Shown here: one piece after another, positions 29,705-29,903 of the stretch
Layout: every line of letters starts with the position of its first letter
Position numbering within the stretch: position 1 is the first letter of the stretch
Origin: DATGKR01 sp035294565
Lineage (GTDB): Bacteria > Actinomycetota > Acidimicrobiia > Acidimicrobiales > Palsa-688
Assembly (NCBI GenBank): GCA_035294565.1
Contig: DATGKR010000172.1
Location: 1-29,903 of the forward strand
DNA: 29,903 nt
Direction of reading: 5' to 3'
Translations under genes and position numbers: made by a program
The notes under the pieces: model-generated
Seen by the model: the letters and a program-made list of their open reading frames with translations, nothing else
Told to the model about the DNA's origin: nothing
The model's database searches: none

Positions 29705-29903
29705 ATGGTGAACGAAGTTCTGCACGAGATAGCGACCAACCCCGGCGTCCTCTTCACCTGGGACTATCGAAGGAGCCGCCCGGCGCTCGCCAAGCTGTAC
29801 GAGAAGGGCAAGGCGGCCCAGTGGAACGCCACCACCGACCTGCCGTGGGAAACCGAGGTCGACTGGGACGAACTGTCGGAGCTCGCCACGGCACAGGGCC
29901 AGC
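29705..29903 (+). CDS. Start of a gene coupled to TetR (partial; possibly a ferritin-like diiron protein)
   Basis: Open from ATG 29705 to the window edge, 66 codons. GGAGG ends about 7 nt upstream, one of the few clear Shine-Dalgarno sequences in the window, and the gene follows the TetR stop by 2 bp, implying one operon. The text WDYRRSRPALAKLYEKGKAAQWNATTDLPW resembles the N-terminus of actinobacterial ferritin-like or R2-like diiron proteins (compare KLYEKAK..QWN). This is from memory of the pattern only, and the iron ligands would lie outside the window. Confidence 0.6.
   Translation, partial: MVNEVLHEIATNPGVLFTWDYRRSRPALAKLYEKGKAAQWNATTDLPWETEVDWDELSELATAQGQ

Overview
This is a GC-rich (roughly 70% by eye) actinobacterial chromosome segment. 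The GTG/TTG starts, an FO synthase for coenzyme F420, a mycothiol-dependent-type maleylpyruvate isomerase-family protein and a GH15 protein very like mycobacterial trehalase point to Actinomycetota. The tandem 3'-end repeats and the gene mix would suit a deep lineage such as Acidimicrobiia, but that placement is inference.

Layout. 1-672: tail of an unidentified gene, then non-coding DNA holding four 18-bp repeats in a symmetric dyad. 673-4329: FO synthase (fbiC) diverging from an amidohydrolase whose stop codon lies in a tandem repeat array (4287-4502). 4550-8550: trehalase, then a complete IS1634-type insertion sequence (6563-8531) inserted exactly at the trehalase stop codon. 8551-11187: an unknown gene, surE and an MFS transporter. 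11244-18213: two paralogous membrane proteins flanking a serine hydrolase and an OmpR-type two-component pair. 18249-19667: an SRAP DNA-protein crosslink protein converging on the maleylpyruvate isomerase-like gene. 19664-23540: an isoprenoid run on the minus strand in the order PAP2, polyprenyl synthase, dxs, maleylpyruvate isomerase-like gene. 23582-24786: L,D-transpeptidase and a thioesterase. 24848-28102: tldD, tldE and a NUDIX hydrolase. 28250-29903: msrA, a TetR regulator and the start of a gene coupled to it.

Genes working together: PAP2/polyprenyl synthase (GTGA overlap) and dxs/maleylpyruvate isomerase-like gene (TTGA overlap) form an isoprenoid supply and use block; tldD/tldE (TTGA overlap) encode one heteromeric protease; the response regulator and sensor kinase overlap by 7 bp.

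The most notable signal is regulatory. Nearly every gene that begins a transcription unit has a TAnnnT hexamer ending 6-8 nt before its start codon, usually with no convincing Shine-Dalgarno sequence. This suggests leaderless transcription is the default here, and it fixes most start codons. Three convergent gene pairs overlap at their 3' ends, one of them by 202 bp. No tRNA, rRNA or CRISPR array was recognised.
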